From Hyposmocoma kahamanoa (lineage: Eukaryota; Arthropoda; Insecta; Lepidoptera; Cosmopterigidae): a stretch of DNA of 64,000 nucleotides. Each line of letters opens with the position of its first letter. The stretch's first letter is position 1. Made by a program: the position numbers and the translations under genes. Positions 55,273 to 64,000 of this stretch are shown here, one piece after another. A model generated the notes under the pieces. It was not told the origin of the DNA, searched no databases, and worked only from the letters and a program-made list of their open reading frames with translations. The stretch lies in contig NW_020654080.1 of NCBI RefSeq assembly GCF_003589595.1, positions 7,537,550 through 7,601,549 of the forward strand. The letters run 5' to 3'.

Positions 55273-56777
55273 TATTTTAGCTAGATATGCTTTATTGGCG
55301 GGAAATTCCACGTTTAATTAATAATTATTGCTTTACATCCTTTTTCGACTTCTTGAAATCTCTTACTGGTCACACTTCTCTCCCTTACACCAAACCCATC
55401 TTTCCTTTCACCGTCGAGAGATATTGTCCGCGCAGCCGCGATCCCCACGCCTCATTACCATATACTGCGCCCGTGACAGCATTGCAATTAACTATCTGTT
55501 TATTGTTGGTGAATTACGACTATATGCCATTGCCTCCTATCACTTCTGTAGCGCTTGTATTTAGGTTACATAGATCCAACAGCTTAGAGTTATGTTGCAC
55601 GGTTGTATATTTGCTTTTGTCATTCCTGTACTATAATGTTTCAAATGGTTTAATTCGCTTGCTCAGTTTACAAATTATTTTTCTTAAATTGAATTTGAAT
55701 TGATTGACTTTTATCGGACCTAATACACGGTTCACGTTTTCTATTTCAAGTATGTAAACATTTCAAAATGCTTCACAATTCCTACAATGTATACTGCCGC
55801 TTCGGGGCTCAATTTAACGAAAATACCGAAGTACGTAAATACTCGTACCCTAATTCGAGAACAAATGCTTGCCAAACTGAAGTAAAAAAACATCGCGTGC
55901 ATATAAATATGATTCAGTCGCATTTGCGCATATATCACGTAAGTTCGCATTCCTCAACGCGTCGCTTCACCCAGCAATATTATTGCACCTGCCCGCAACT
56001 CTGGCGCACCCGATCATTACCATTTATCTGTGCGCGCGACGCTCCGGGCCCCACTAATAATTATTATTAATAGCAATAATCATAGTGAAAACGTAATAAT
56101 CACTAATTGAGATAATCGAAGTGAAATCACTGATTCTTGTTTTACCACTCTTTGCTATCTTTGTAATTTACAACGTTGCAAACTTGTTTGTTGAAATCTG
56201 TTACCTACATTTATTGTTTTTTAAATCAATTTGTGTTGAGTTTGTTTCATTTATATTTATTTTTATTCCTTTTATATTTATATAAACTAATTCAGCCGTA
56301 ATGTTGATGAAACTAGAATATTGTCCACATTTTTCGATTGCGATATTTCTTTCGGTTTTGTAACTTACGAAACCGTTTAGAACTTTCAAAAGCCGTCCGA
56401 AAGCCGTTCTTACCATAATTCTTAAATAAGATTTAAACGCCCTACACGTTCGATTATAAACTATAAATTTTCGTCCCGACATATATCTAAATGTCAATTT
56501 AGTTCAGAACGTTTACACGTTGTACCATCGCGGAATTCTCAGACTACATTGCGAAACGATTTACGCGCATGAAGGATACAATTATACAGTGCTGTGACTT
56601 AAAGGTAAAGTGTTAATAATAATGCGCCAGTAATCAAGTGTTTGTGTATTACGAGTAAGTCGAAACAAGCACCCGTTCACTGTTATTCTCCAAGGATGGA
56701 TTTGGATTTATGTATTTTTGTGTATATGAATCAAACCATTGGACGTTTATTTAAATGTATGTGTGTTGTGTTGACGA
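55273..56777. other. no confident gene; homeodomain-like AT cluster
   Basis: A 138-codon (55287-55703) and a 100-codon frame (55768-56070) have no recognised similarity. At 56050-56110 a run of TAATTATTATTAAT and nearby TAAT/ATTA words could bind homeodomain factors, or be low complexity. Confidence 0.35.
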
Positions 56778-57030
56778 TGAAGTCGACGATTGAGCATGCA
56801 CACCTAAATAATGCCTGAATAGGGTCTTGACCTTGAAATGGCTCAAGTTATACCGTTCAGGGAACAAGTCTGCAGGCAGGGAAATCCACTCCACAGCCAT
56901 TCGCCATATAATCTAATCTAATCTGGAAGCGAAACGTTTCGTGCGAATCCTTGAAATACCCACAACACAGGGGTGGAACCCCAGCCTACGTCTGGGGCGA
57001 TATTCCGTATGAGATCGTACCTGAGCGCTT
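56778..57030 (-). pseudogene. LINE ORF2 C-terminal tail, same family as 16326-17876
   Basis: Minus strand: RLGFHPCVVGISRIRTKRF, then after an ATTAGATT duplication and stop, EWISLPADLFPERYNLSHFK, matching RTKRYGSAF-EWNSLPADLLPERCNLGLF of the copy at 17.6 kb. Upstream codons are frameshifted. Dead. Confidence 0.7.
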
Positions 57031-58531
57031 ATTATATAACAAAAGTCGATAACTTGGTGAGCAGTCCAAGCTTTTTTCAGGCCAGTTTGACTTTGCTTTC
57101 CAAATGATCTTTTTAACGACCAAATGTACGACAGTCCCTAAAATTAACATTATGCTTATATTGTGGCTTAATTTCCACTACCAAACATTTGCATCGGTTT
57201 AACGATCCCAACCGTTAAAAGTTTGTTTTACTATAATGTCTTTTGTTTATACAGCTCATTTTAACAAATGTCATCGACGTACAGTTGAAATTTAATAACA
57301 ATACCTTTGTGCGCATTTAAATCATCTGATCAACTGATTACGAACGTAACCTTTCACGACGCAGTTCAAGTTGTCATTGGGGGGCTGGCTGATGTCGTAT
57401 TGTTTGTCAAAACTATTATTAGGCAATAAAATTATACGAATTTCAATATTGACTATCGTAGTATTTCTGAGATATTATCTCTTTTCTTCGCTTTCTGGTG
57501 TGTTTACGTTGGATTATCCCAGTATATTTACGGCTTTTTTGTGCCTATTAACACGTAGTGTTCCGCCTACGTATAGATCTACACTTTATATCACAAATCA
57601 TAGAAAACGATATTTGTCGCGAACTTCTTCCTGTTTCATATTCGTTTGCTATGTTTTTGTTTTTCATTATTGTTTTATTGATTGCCAGTTGTATGTTGTG
57701 TATTGTGTTCATTTCCATCCTTTTTCTCACCCTTTTACATTCCCATTCTGTCCATATCGTCTACTTTAATATTATATGAGATATATGTAAAAAAGCCACT
57801 CTATGCTTATTACCAAATCAAATATTCCTACAGTTGCTAATTTCCTAGGCGTATATTAATTCATTAAATCTAGATTTCTGACTAGAATACATTTTGAGTA
57901 TTTAACCTTTGGCGAGCAGAATTGTCATTATTTACGCTCTGTTCCCTGATTCCAAAAAATACTACAAAGATATTAATTTTCTGTACATTTACTGAGTAGA
58001 TGCTCTTGGTGAATAAATATCAATTTGTTTCTTACACGTCAGTGCGTAATGTTTCTCATCTTTACCCAGTAACTTTCCTCCGATTGAAGGTAAATTTATC
58101 GCAAAATCTGAAGACGTGGCAGATTTATTTATAGAATTGCTAAGGGCGTATCTCTGATGGCCTTCGATACTTGCACGCGATACGTGCGAATTTGACTTAT
58201 GAGTTAATTAAGAGAGGTATGTTCATACCTCATTTATTCAGTGCATACTGGCAGCAGGTAAACAGGTATCTTGATGAAAATGTTTGCCTTTTGTTTTTGT
58301 AGACTGATGAAATATGAGGGCAGGACTTTTTTTGTGAAGAGTGCAGACGTTTCAATTATATTGGAATTTGTTAAGTTGTTCCAGAGACGAGTTGTTTTGA
58401 AAACGGGGTCACGTGTTTACAGTATATATGTACGATTGTACGAGTATCAATCTCATTTGGTTGTATTTCTGTGTTATCGCAACAAGTCGATAGGTCTACA
58501 GTCTTACAGATTATCGGGAATTGGATTTAAG
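57031..58531. other. 1.5 kb, no confident gene
   Basis: The longest frame (57371-57769, 132 codons) is hydrophobic and Phe/Tyr/Cys-rich (FIFVCYVFVFHYCFIDCQLY), typical of translated AT-rich DNA. It could be a chemoreceptor fragment, but I see no motif. Confidence 0.4.
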
Positions 58532-58660
58532 GACATCATCATCATCAGCCTATCGTAGTCCACTGCTTGACATAGGCCTCTCCCAATGCGCGCTATTTCG
58601 CCCAGTCCTTAGCTTTCGCATCCATCTGCTGCGAGCAATCTTTAAGGAAATAAGGCGTTT
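58532..58660 (-). mobile_element. RTE-type LINE 3' end with (ATC)n tail
   Basis: CATCATCATCATC then AGCCTATCGTAGTCCACTGC and GACATAGGCCTCTCCCAATG. This is the frequent lepidopteran 3'-end sequence of RTE-like LINEs seen from the tail side (from memory of the family). Only the untranslated end is present. Confidence 0.55.
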
Positions 58661-58950
58661 TAAAATTCTTCTTAGGTCTTAAATTTTGTCTGGTTTTTAG
58701 TTTTGTCTTGTTACCAAGAAATTGTATTTATGTTTAAATTACGGAAGCATCAGGGTTGTTTAAAGCAAACCAATGATACCAATAAAGTGTAATGTGCAGA
58801 AATATAACTGGAAATGAATACGGTTATTGCAATAACGCTTGACGGCTGCTGTGCGATGATCTAACGCGTGGTTCCCAGTTATGGTATAACCGTCTATATT
58901 ATTCTATGGCTGTTGGGAAAAGCGACTATGTATCATGGTGTGTGAATTGC

Positions 58951-59076
58951 TTTTTTTATACCTGATATCAAGTGACGGAACGAACAATTCGAGCACCTGA
59001 TGGTAAGCTACACGCCTGTATAACAGTTGCAGTGCCACCCAGAGCTTTAAGTCGCAAAGGTCTGAGGGGCACTGCA
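58951..59076 (-). mobile_element. SINE-like repeat family A, copy 17, 3' part
   Basis: T-run, TGATATCAAGTGACGGAACG, GTTGCAGTGCCACCCAGAGC, TCTGAGGGGCACTGC. Confidence 0.8.
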
Positions 59077-59115
59077 TTTTGCAACAATTTATCTGCATTT
59101 TGCAACAATTTATCT
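59074..59115 (+). repeat. 21-bp tandem duplication
   Basis: GCATTTTGCAACAATTTATC plus T, twice without mismatch, just at the truncated end of copy 17. Confidence 0.9.
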
Positions 59116-59210
59116 TTGTTTTCTCCTTCCCCTTCTATCGGAAGTTCGAGAACTGCATAGCAATTTTGACATTCTACATTGCTACTCTAATCAAGACACG
59201 TACCATCTTT

Positions 59211-59324
59211 TGGTACCAACAAGTCGTGCGCCTGGTGGCAAGTGACACTCTACTGCCACTCAGACAAAATCACAAATATCTGAGGGCCACTGCCACTGCG
59301 CCCGTCACTCTGAGACATAACGTC
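59211..59324 (-). mobile_element. SINE-like repeat family A, copy 18, internal part
   Basis: GGTACCAACAAGTCGTGCGC, TGCCACTCAGA, TCTGAGGGCCACTGCCACTG, CACTCTGAGACATAAC. It overlaps in content with copy 17, so it is a separate insertion. Confidence 0.75.
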
Positions 59325-59756
59325 ACGCTAATCCGGCGACCAGGCTTGGGCATTGTGGCAAGTCCACTTGTTTTTAGCGTTAAAGGAGAATCATACCCGG
59401 ATCGATACGTACTTTGTTTACGAATTGACCTTCGTTATAAATTTGCTTGCACGCCTACGCAACTAATAATGGATGTATCTGTGGCACCTAATATGTGAAC
59501 TAGGTATTAGAAACCGTTCTATAAAAACCATAGTGTAAAAGTTATTTAAATGGAGTGAGAGTCGATCTTGATGAGCATAAATCTCTTGCACTGACGGAAG
59601 AGCCGGCGGTTATTAAGACGTCGAGAAGAGTTATAGTTTGGTTTAACGTAGGCTCAAAGATTATAGGTGTAAACGTGGTGCATACTCGGTAGATTTTTAC
59701 GTAACATACATGGACTTATTTTACAAGATTTTATACTATATTAAACTTAAATTGAT
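59325..59756. other. no feature recognised
   Basis: Nothing seen. Confidence 0.5.
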
Positions 59757-59880
59757 ATGATTATGAATGAAAAAATTTTGAACACGCAGAATAATTTCGG
59801 CGACCCAGTGGGACTTGAACCCACGTCCACGTCTGCTGCACCGTAGCATTGCTCTAACCATTTGAGCTATTTTTTTGGAC
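59757..59880 (-). mobile_element. tRNA-headed SINE (family B), copy 7
   Basis: Minus strand: ATAGCTCAAATGGTTAGAGC (box A), GGGTTCAAGTCCCACTGGGT (box B), then CGCCGAAATTATTCTGCGTG. Its head is closest to copy 3 at 28.4 kb. Confidence 0.7.
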
Positions 59881-60517
59881 AACCAACAGATGTGAGTTAA
59901 ATATAACGAAGTACACAGAAAAAAAAGGATTTCTACTAATAAGAAAGAGCAATTTTTCAAAATATTTGCTAATTCTGAAAAAAAATTTATTACAAGTAAT
60001 AAAATATTGTCATTACAAAAATACTGCTTCTCTTTTTCTAATACAATTTTACTCTTAACTTTATTGTAACTTTTAGACAAATACATTCACTTCAAGATTT
60101 TATTTCATTTCTAATCAATTAATTGGACATTACTTACATCAAGAAATTTTTACCTCTTACATCAAATTTAAATAATCTTAAATGAATTCAAAATTTCATA
60201 GGTGCATTTTAAGAAAATATATTCTTAAACAAAAAAAGAAGTAGTTTGTTATTAAGATTAATATTCTAAATTCTAGAGTATATGTTTAAAGCAATATTTC
60301 GTTGCGTTTTCATAGTCGATGTCGATGGTAACGATTACTTTTACTTGTGCTTGTAATCATAAAAATCATAAACAGTTATTTATCCAAAGAAACAATACGT
60401 AATATCTCTAGTTTGTTAGTGTGTTATTTGTAGTCATAATTTAAGAAATTTGGTTCTGCATGAAATCAAACTACACTCGTAACAAGCACAACTTTAACAT
60501 GCAATTAGGTCCATCAA
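59881..60517. other. no feature recognised
   Basis: Very AT-rich. Confidence 0.55.
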
Positions 60518-60541
60518 GTCAAAGTCAAAGTCAAAGTCAAA
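60518..60541 (-). repeat. (GTCAAA)4, LINE 3' tail
   Basis: Four hexanucleotide units at the 3' border of the LINE, the type of short-repeat tail seen in CR1/Rex-like LINEs instead of poly(A). Confidence 0.8.
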
Positions 60542-60698
60542 GATTATTTATTCCATAGGTAAAATAAATTTACACTTGAAAACGTCACATTTAAGCTACT
60601 GCTCGTTCACTACGCTGACCTCCCTAAGAAGAACGAGCAAGAAACTCTAGGGATTGCTCTTTTCAAATAAACTTAAATGCTATGGAATACACTTTGAA

Positions 60699-61775
60699 TC
60701 AAATTTGTGTGGATTCTGGAGCCATGTCGTCTTTCCATACATCTTTATCTAACACGTAGTCTTCAATTTTGTAATATGATTTTTCGATCAAAATATTTTT
60801 AATGTAGTTTCTAAACTTAGGAAATGATAAACTTAATATATGCTCCGGAATCTTATTGTAAAAACGTATACAGTTCCCCATAAAAGAGTTGTTTACCTTG
60901 GTTAAACGAAATCGTGGTACCGTGAGTTTGGACTTAGCTCTAAGGTTAATATTATGGATATCTTCTTTCTTATTGAAATTATGTATATTTTTACGGGCAT
61001 ATAAAATATTTGAGTAAATGTACTGTGATGCCACAGTCATGATACCAGTCTCCTTAAACTTTTCTCTGAGAGATACCCGAGAGCCTAGACGGTACACAGA
61101 ACGAATCGCTCGTTTTTGCAATACAAATATGGTTTGAATATCTGCCGCTTTACCCCACATGAGAATCCCGTAGGACATTATACTATGGAAGTAACTAAAG
61201 TAAACTAGTCTAGCAGTACTAACATCGGTAAGCTCACGTATTCTGCGGACTGCGTATGCAGCGGAGCTTAATCTACTGGCCAGGGACGATATATGTGGAA
61301 ACCACTGAAGTTTACTATCTAAGGTCACTCCCAAGAAGACTGCTTTATTAACAAGGTCTAACTTTTCTCCGTTTATTTCTATGGTTGGACTAGTCGATTT
61401 TACGTTAGGTAATTCAAATTTAACACATTTTGTCTTCTTGGCATTAAGCAATAAATTGTTAGCATTAAACCAATAAACTACCTTAGAGAGGGTATCATTA
61501 ATACGGTCATAGTTATTGTCATGTCTGTCTGTTTTAAAAATCAAGGATGTGTCATCAGCAAACAACACTATTTCGCAATGGTCCTTAACAAAGAATGGCA
61601 GATCATTAATATAAATCAGAAATAAGAAAGGTCCAAATATTGAGCCCTGCGGAACACCCATTTTTACTGGAGAACCCAAAGAAGTCACTCCATTTATGTC
61701 TACTTTCTGAATTCTACCGTTGAGATATGACGAGACAAGTTTGGACGCCTTCCCATTTACACCGTAACCAGCCAC
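60699..61775 (-). CDS. LINE reverse transcriptase, C-terminal 358 aa, uninterrupted
   Basis: Copies element RNA into DNA at a nicked target (family role). Visible: GVPQGSIFGPFLFLIYINDL at residues 40-59 (RT motif with the fingers/palm GxPQGS), FADD at 72-75 holding the two catalytic aspartates, NLLLNAKKTKCVKF (motif D region) and FLGVTLDSKLQW (thumb border), then the C-terminal region with MWG, QKRAIR and RFYNKIPEHIL. The N-terminal palm and the APE endonuclease expected upstream are absent; the listed start is only the first Met codon after the break. No stop in 358 codons suggests a recent insertion, but it cannot be autonomous. Confidence 0.85.
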   Translation of the reverse strand: MAGYGVNGKASKLVSSYLNGRIQKVDINGVTSLGSPVKMGVPQGSIFGPFLFLIYINDLPFFVKDHCEIVLFADDTSLIFKTDRHDNNYDRINDTLSKVVYWFNANNLLLNAKKTKCVKFELPNVKSTSPTIEINGEKLDLVNKAVFLGVTLDSKLQWFPHISSLASRLSSAAYAVRRIRELTDVSTARLVYFSYFHSIMSYGILMWGKAADIQTIFVLQKRAIRSVYRLGSRVSLREKFKETGIMTVASQYIYSNILYARKNIHNFNKKEDIHNINLRAKSKLTVPRFRLTKVNNSFMGNCIRFYNKIPEHILSLSFPKFRNYIKNILIEKSYYKIEDYVLDKDVWKDDMAPESTQI

Positions 61776-61835
61776 TGCTATATGGCATTAGTTGTACTCT
61801 GAAACGCGCTATCGTTTTGTCAACTTCAATATAAG

Positions 61836-62005
61836 TCATCCCATATACTTTGAATTGTAGGTGCTTTCTGCCGCTGTAGCATTTATACGGCACTGAACGT
61901 TACTCAAGTATTTGAGAAGATTCCATCCTATTTCTGCTACTTCAAGGTTTGGCACTGAACTGTGTGCTTTCACGCCAGTGAGACATACTGTTGGGTCCAT
62001 AAACC
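61836..62005 (-). CDS. candidate terminal exon, unknown function
   Basis: On the minus strand an acceptor-like AATTTACAG precedes 62005 and the frame runs to a TGA at 61836-61838: MDPTVCLTGVKAHSSVPNL, EVAEIGWNLLKYLSNVQCR, then INATAAESTYNSKYMG. The composition is protein-like, with no known motif. It sits just upstream of the truncated LINE but in another frame, so it may be a host exon interrupted by the LINE or a chance ORF. Confidence 0.25.
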
Positions 62006-62039
62006 CTGTAAATTTACCCTTTTTGATATTAGAAAACAT

Positions 62040-62959
62040 AAATCTTCAGTCAGATAATTAAGTACCTCTCAATTTTTCATTCTTTTTTTTTTTTTCAAGT
62101 CAAAATCGGACAATTCCTAATAACTAATAAATATTTTGTTGAATCTAGAGGGCAGAGCAAAGTGGACACGGCATAGAAATTGTTGACTTATAATGATCCC
62201 TAACTTGTATAATAACAATAGTTACAGATAATTAGTTTTATTATAAGAAATAACTATTAAAAACAAGGTAAACTAATTAGAAATATTTAAATAAAAGTTA
62301 TTGTATAAATAAAAAAATTAAATCAGCATTCATTTCGAATGTGTAACAATCGCGAAATGTTAAGAAAGCAATTGCTTCCAACCTGTATACGTTTTAGGCT
62401 TTTAGAAATTGTATCAGTAGGTTGCTACGTAATGTACTCGTGTTTACCAAAATGTTGTGATCTATGTAAATTAAATTACGTTTTTAGTGGAACGGAATGG
62501 ATTTAAAAACTCCCGCCTCATAATCCGAAGTCCACGCTTAAGAGCAATACTAATACGCGCGTTATCACGCTACGACGTGGTGCCACTGCACTAAAAAAGA
62601 ATAGTAAAAAGTTAAGCAATCTCGAAGAGACGCGCGTATGCGCAAGGGTGAAAAAATCCACGTGAAATTAGAAATAAACTATCAAGAGACCTTAAAACTG
62701 TGTTCATGTGTTGTACAGTTTCCATAACCCATTGTTTCCTACGTCCCCGGATGCTCTGGGCTCTTCCGAGCCCAGTGAGTGTTTTCTCAACTGTATCAAG
62801 CCATACTTTTCTGTTTACAAAATTTCAAAATTAGCTATTATGTAAATTAAATAATTTTTATTTTAATTACCGTGCATTGTCGATTTCGGGCAGTAAACTA
62901 CACGCTGTGTCTTGCGTTAGTTTCAGTGTTCTGTTATTCATTTATAAAGTGAATTTATT
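62040..62959. other. no feature recognised
   Basis: AT-rich; the GTGTAACAATCGCGAAA word at 62342 is shared with the 116-bp insert at 17.5 kb. Confidence 0.45.
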
Positions 62960-63400
62960 TCAATCCCATGTTGAGGTACGTAATCACAGTAACTTCTTTT
63001 CTGAAATATCTAATGTACACTCCGTTAAGGTTAGAAATAAGGACTGTCTTGTCCTCCCTAGAATAAAAAACACGATCTTTGACCGCAGCACCTTTGTAAC
63101 AGCGATCAGAATTTATAACAGACTTCCAATTCAAATAAAATGTTTTAATGGTAATAAATTTAAAGCTTGTTTTAAAAAATGGTTAATTGACAAAGTTTTT
63201 GTACAATCTTAACGAATATTGTATAAAGACGTCAAATATTTGACAATTATGTAAATTTGTTGACATAAATTTTAATTGAATAGTAATTTTAAGACATTGT
63301 ACGCATGAGTTCGGTAAGAATTGTGGATCTAATTATTTGTAACTAACATTTGTATTTTACCAACTGATACAATAAATGTTTCTGATTTCTGAAATTATTT
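62960..63400 (+). pseudogene. LINE ORF2 C-terminal tail plus 3' untranslated region
   Basis: Reads HSVKVRNKDCLVLPRIKNTI, then RSTFVTAIRIYNRLPIQIK and NKFKACFKKWLIDKVF, stop at 63210. The LP-R...F...RIYN-LP-I...FK-WL pattern is the extreme C-terminus of a CR1/jockey-type ORF2, a different family from 60699-61775. After the stop comes an AT-rich end with AATAAATG near 63370 and TTTCTGATTTCTGAAATT. Truncated at 5'; no catalytic residues. Confidence 0.65.
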
Positions 63401-63788
63401 TAATTCGTACATTGATTAGATAGTTCGTGTATTCGTTGTAACGAAGACATTTAAAAAATGTTACGGGCAAAATTATATAATTGATAGGATATTGTAAAGG
63501 CTAATCAGAAGGACAAGAGTTCAACTTAGGAACATATACATGTATCTTGGTTGTAGTTATTAAGTCGTTAGCAAAAGTTCAGTTTTAATGTCGACTCAGG
63601 GCTTTTATGGGTGTTAACGCAGTGAACGGCACAGTAAATTCTTCCGAATATTTCGTCGGTCATACTGTACTTGAAGTAGCAATTGTTAGATAAGAACGTT
63701 AATAAGTAACAATAAAATAGTCATATATATGTAGATGTTATTGTCGTTAATACATTAAAGGGTCAATAAACTATAACTTTTTTTTATA

Positions 63789-64000
63789 AAAAAAGACTGA
63801 CCTCAAAAGTTTGTGGAAGAAAATGAGTGAAATCCAATAAACTAGATTCATCCTCTAATTTGCCATCCTTAGAGGTCGATATTTTCGTCAGATTTGGATG
63901 GGACCAATAATGACGTACCCCTTTCTAATAGAAAAAGAATCATCGAAATCGGTTCACAATTCTCGGAGTAATCGCGTAATAAATAAAAAAACCGGTCGAA
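63789..64000 (-). mobile_element. CGACTTC-type MITE, copy 7, reaches the window end
   Basis: ACTGACCTCAAAAGTTTGTG, ATTCATCCTCTAATTTGCC, GATGGGACCAATAATGACGT, AATCGGTTCACAATT, ending AACCGGTCGAA at 64000, nearly at its second inverted end. Confidence 0.8.

Larger units (their letters stand above)
60518..61790 (-). mobile_element. 5'-truncated LINE (CR1/jockey-like)
   Basis: Spans the reverse transcriptase frame, a 3' untranslated region with CTCGTTCTTCTTAGGGAGG-type sequence and the hexanucleotide tail. The 5' break lies near 61790, in the middle of the reverse transcriptase, so the endonuclease and ORF1 are missing. Confidence 0.75.

Noticed and set aside
55768..56070. 100-codon frame as a gene
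   Set aside because: No recognisable domain, no good start context or splice sites; ends in AT-rich low-complexity sequence.
57371..57769. 132-codon hydrophobic frame as a chemoreceptor exon
   Set aside because: Composition is that of translated T-rich DNA; no conserved motif, no good splice sites, several overlapping frames.

Overview
The window looks like a piece of insect nuclear genome, most likely from a moth or butterfly. It is AT-rich, has no bacterial-style gene packing, contains strong GT/AG splice-type signals, and is full of repeat families that I associate with Lepidoptera: tRNA-headed SINEs, RTE/jockey-type LINE tails, mariner, hAT and small inverted-repeat elements. This assignment is inference from repeat content; no single-copy gene here fixes the species. 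Only one complete, uninterrupted protein gene of a known family is visible: a mariner transposase (32734-33753, minus strand). Most other open frames are short and read through repeats. Layout. 1-5 kb: the end of a second mariner copy (1-197), a LINE tail, tRNA-headed SINEs, and a 1.44-kb foldback-like element (3109-4552) with very long inverted ends carrying 4 x 16-bp repeats and a nested repeat (family C). 5-16 kb: mostly featureless AT-rich DNA with a Tc1-type terminus, a hAT transposase tail inserted in a Tc/mariner-like transposase tail (10.6-11.4 kb), and scattered SINEs. 16-18 kb: a decayed LINE reverse transcriptase interrupted twice, by an antisense family C copy and by a 116-bp insert with a 9-bp target duplication. 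18-32 kb: SINEs, a GC-rich inverted-repeat element, a 0.28-kb direct repeat pair, a THAP-like fragment, an RTE tail and several hairpins. 32.6-34 kb: the intact mariner. 34-44 kb: more SINEs, LINE tails and small TIR elements, plus one candidate exon with a PDZ-like look (34972-35095). 45-48.4 kb: the longest stretch in which I recognise no repeat; it is locally GC-richer and has a paired-type homeodomain site, so it is a candidate regulatory or conserved non-coding block. 48.4-64 kb: a 714-bp TIR element, candidate membrane-protein and other exons at 49.8-50.9 kb, a clean 359-bp TA-flanked MITE, and a LINE with an uninterrupted 358-codon reverse transcriptase frame (60.5-61.8 kb). How it fits together: the coding potential is almost wholly parasitic. 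Autonomous elements (mariner, several LINEs, hAT) supply transposase or reverse transcriptase, and the many short elements (18 copies or fragments of one ~300-bp A-tailed family, 7 copies of an inverted-repeat family, about 8 tRNA-headed SINEs) would have moved in trans. The few candidate host exons are separated by kilobases, as in long insect introns, but I could not join any two of them in phase.
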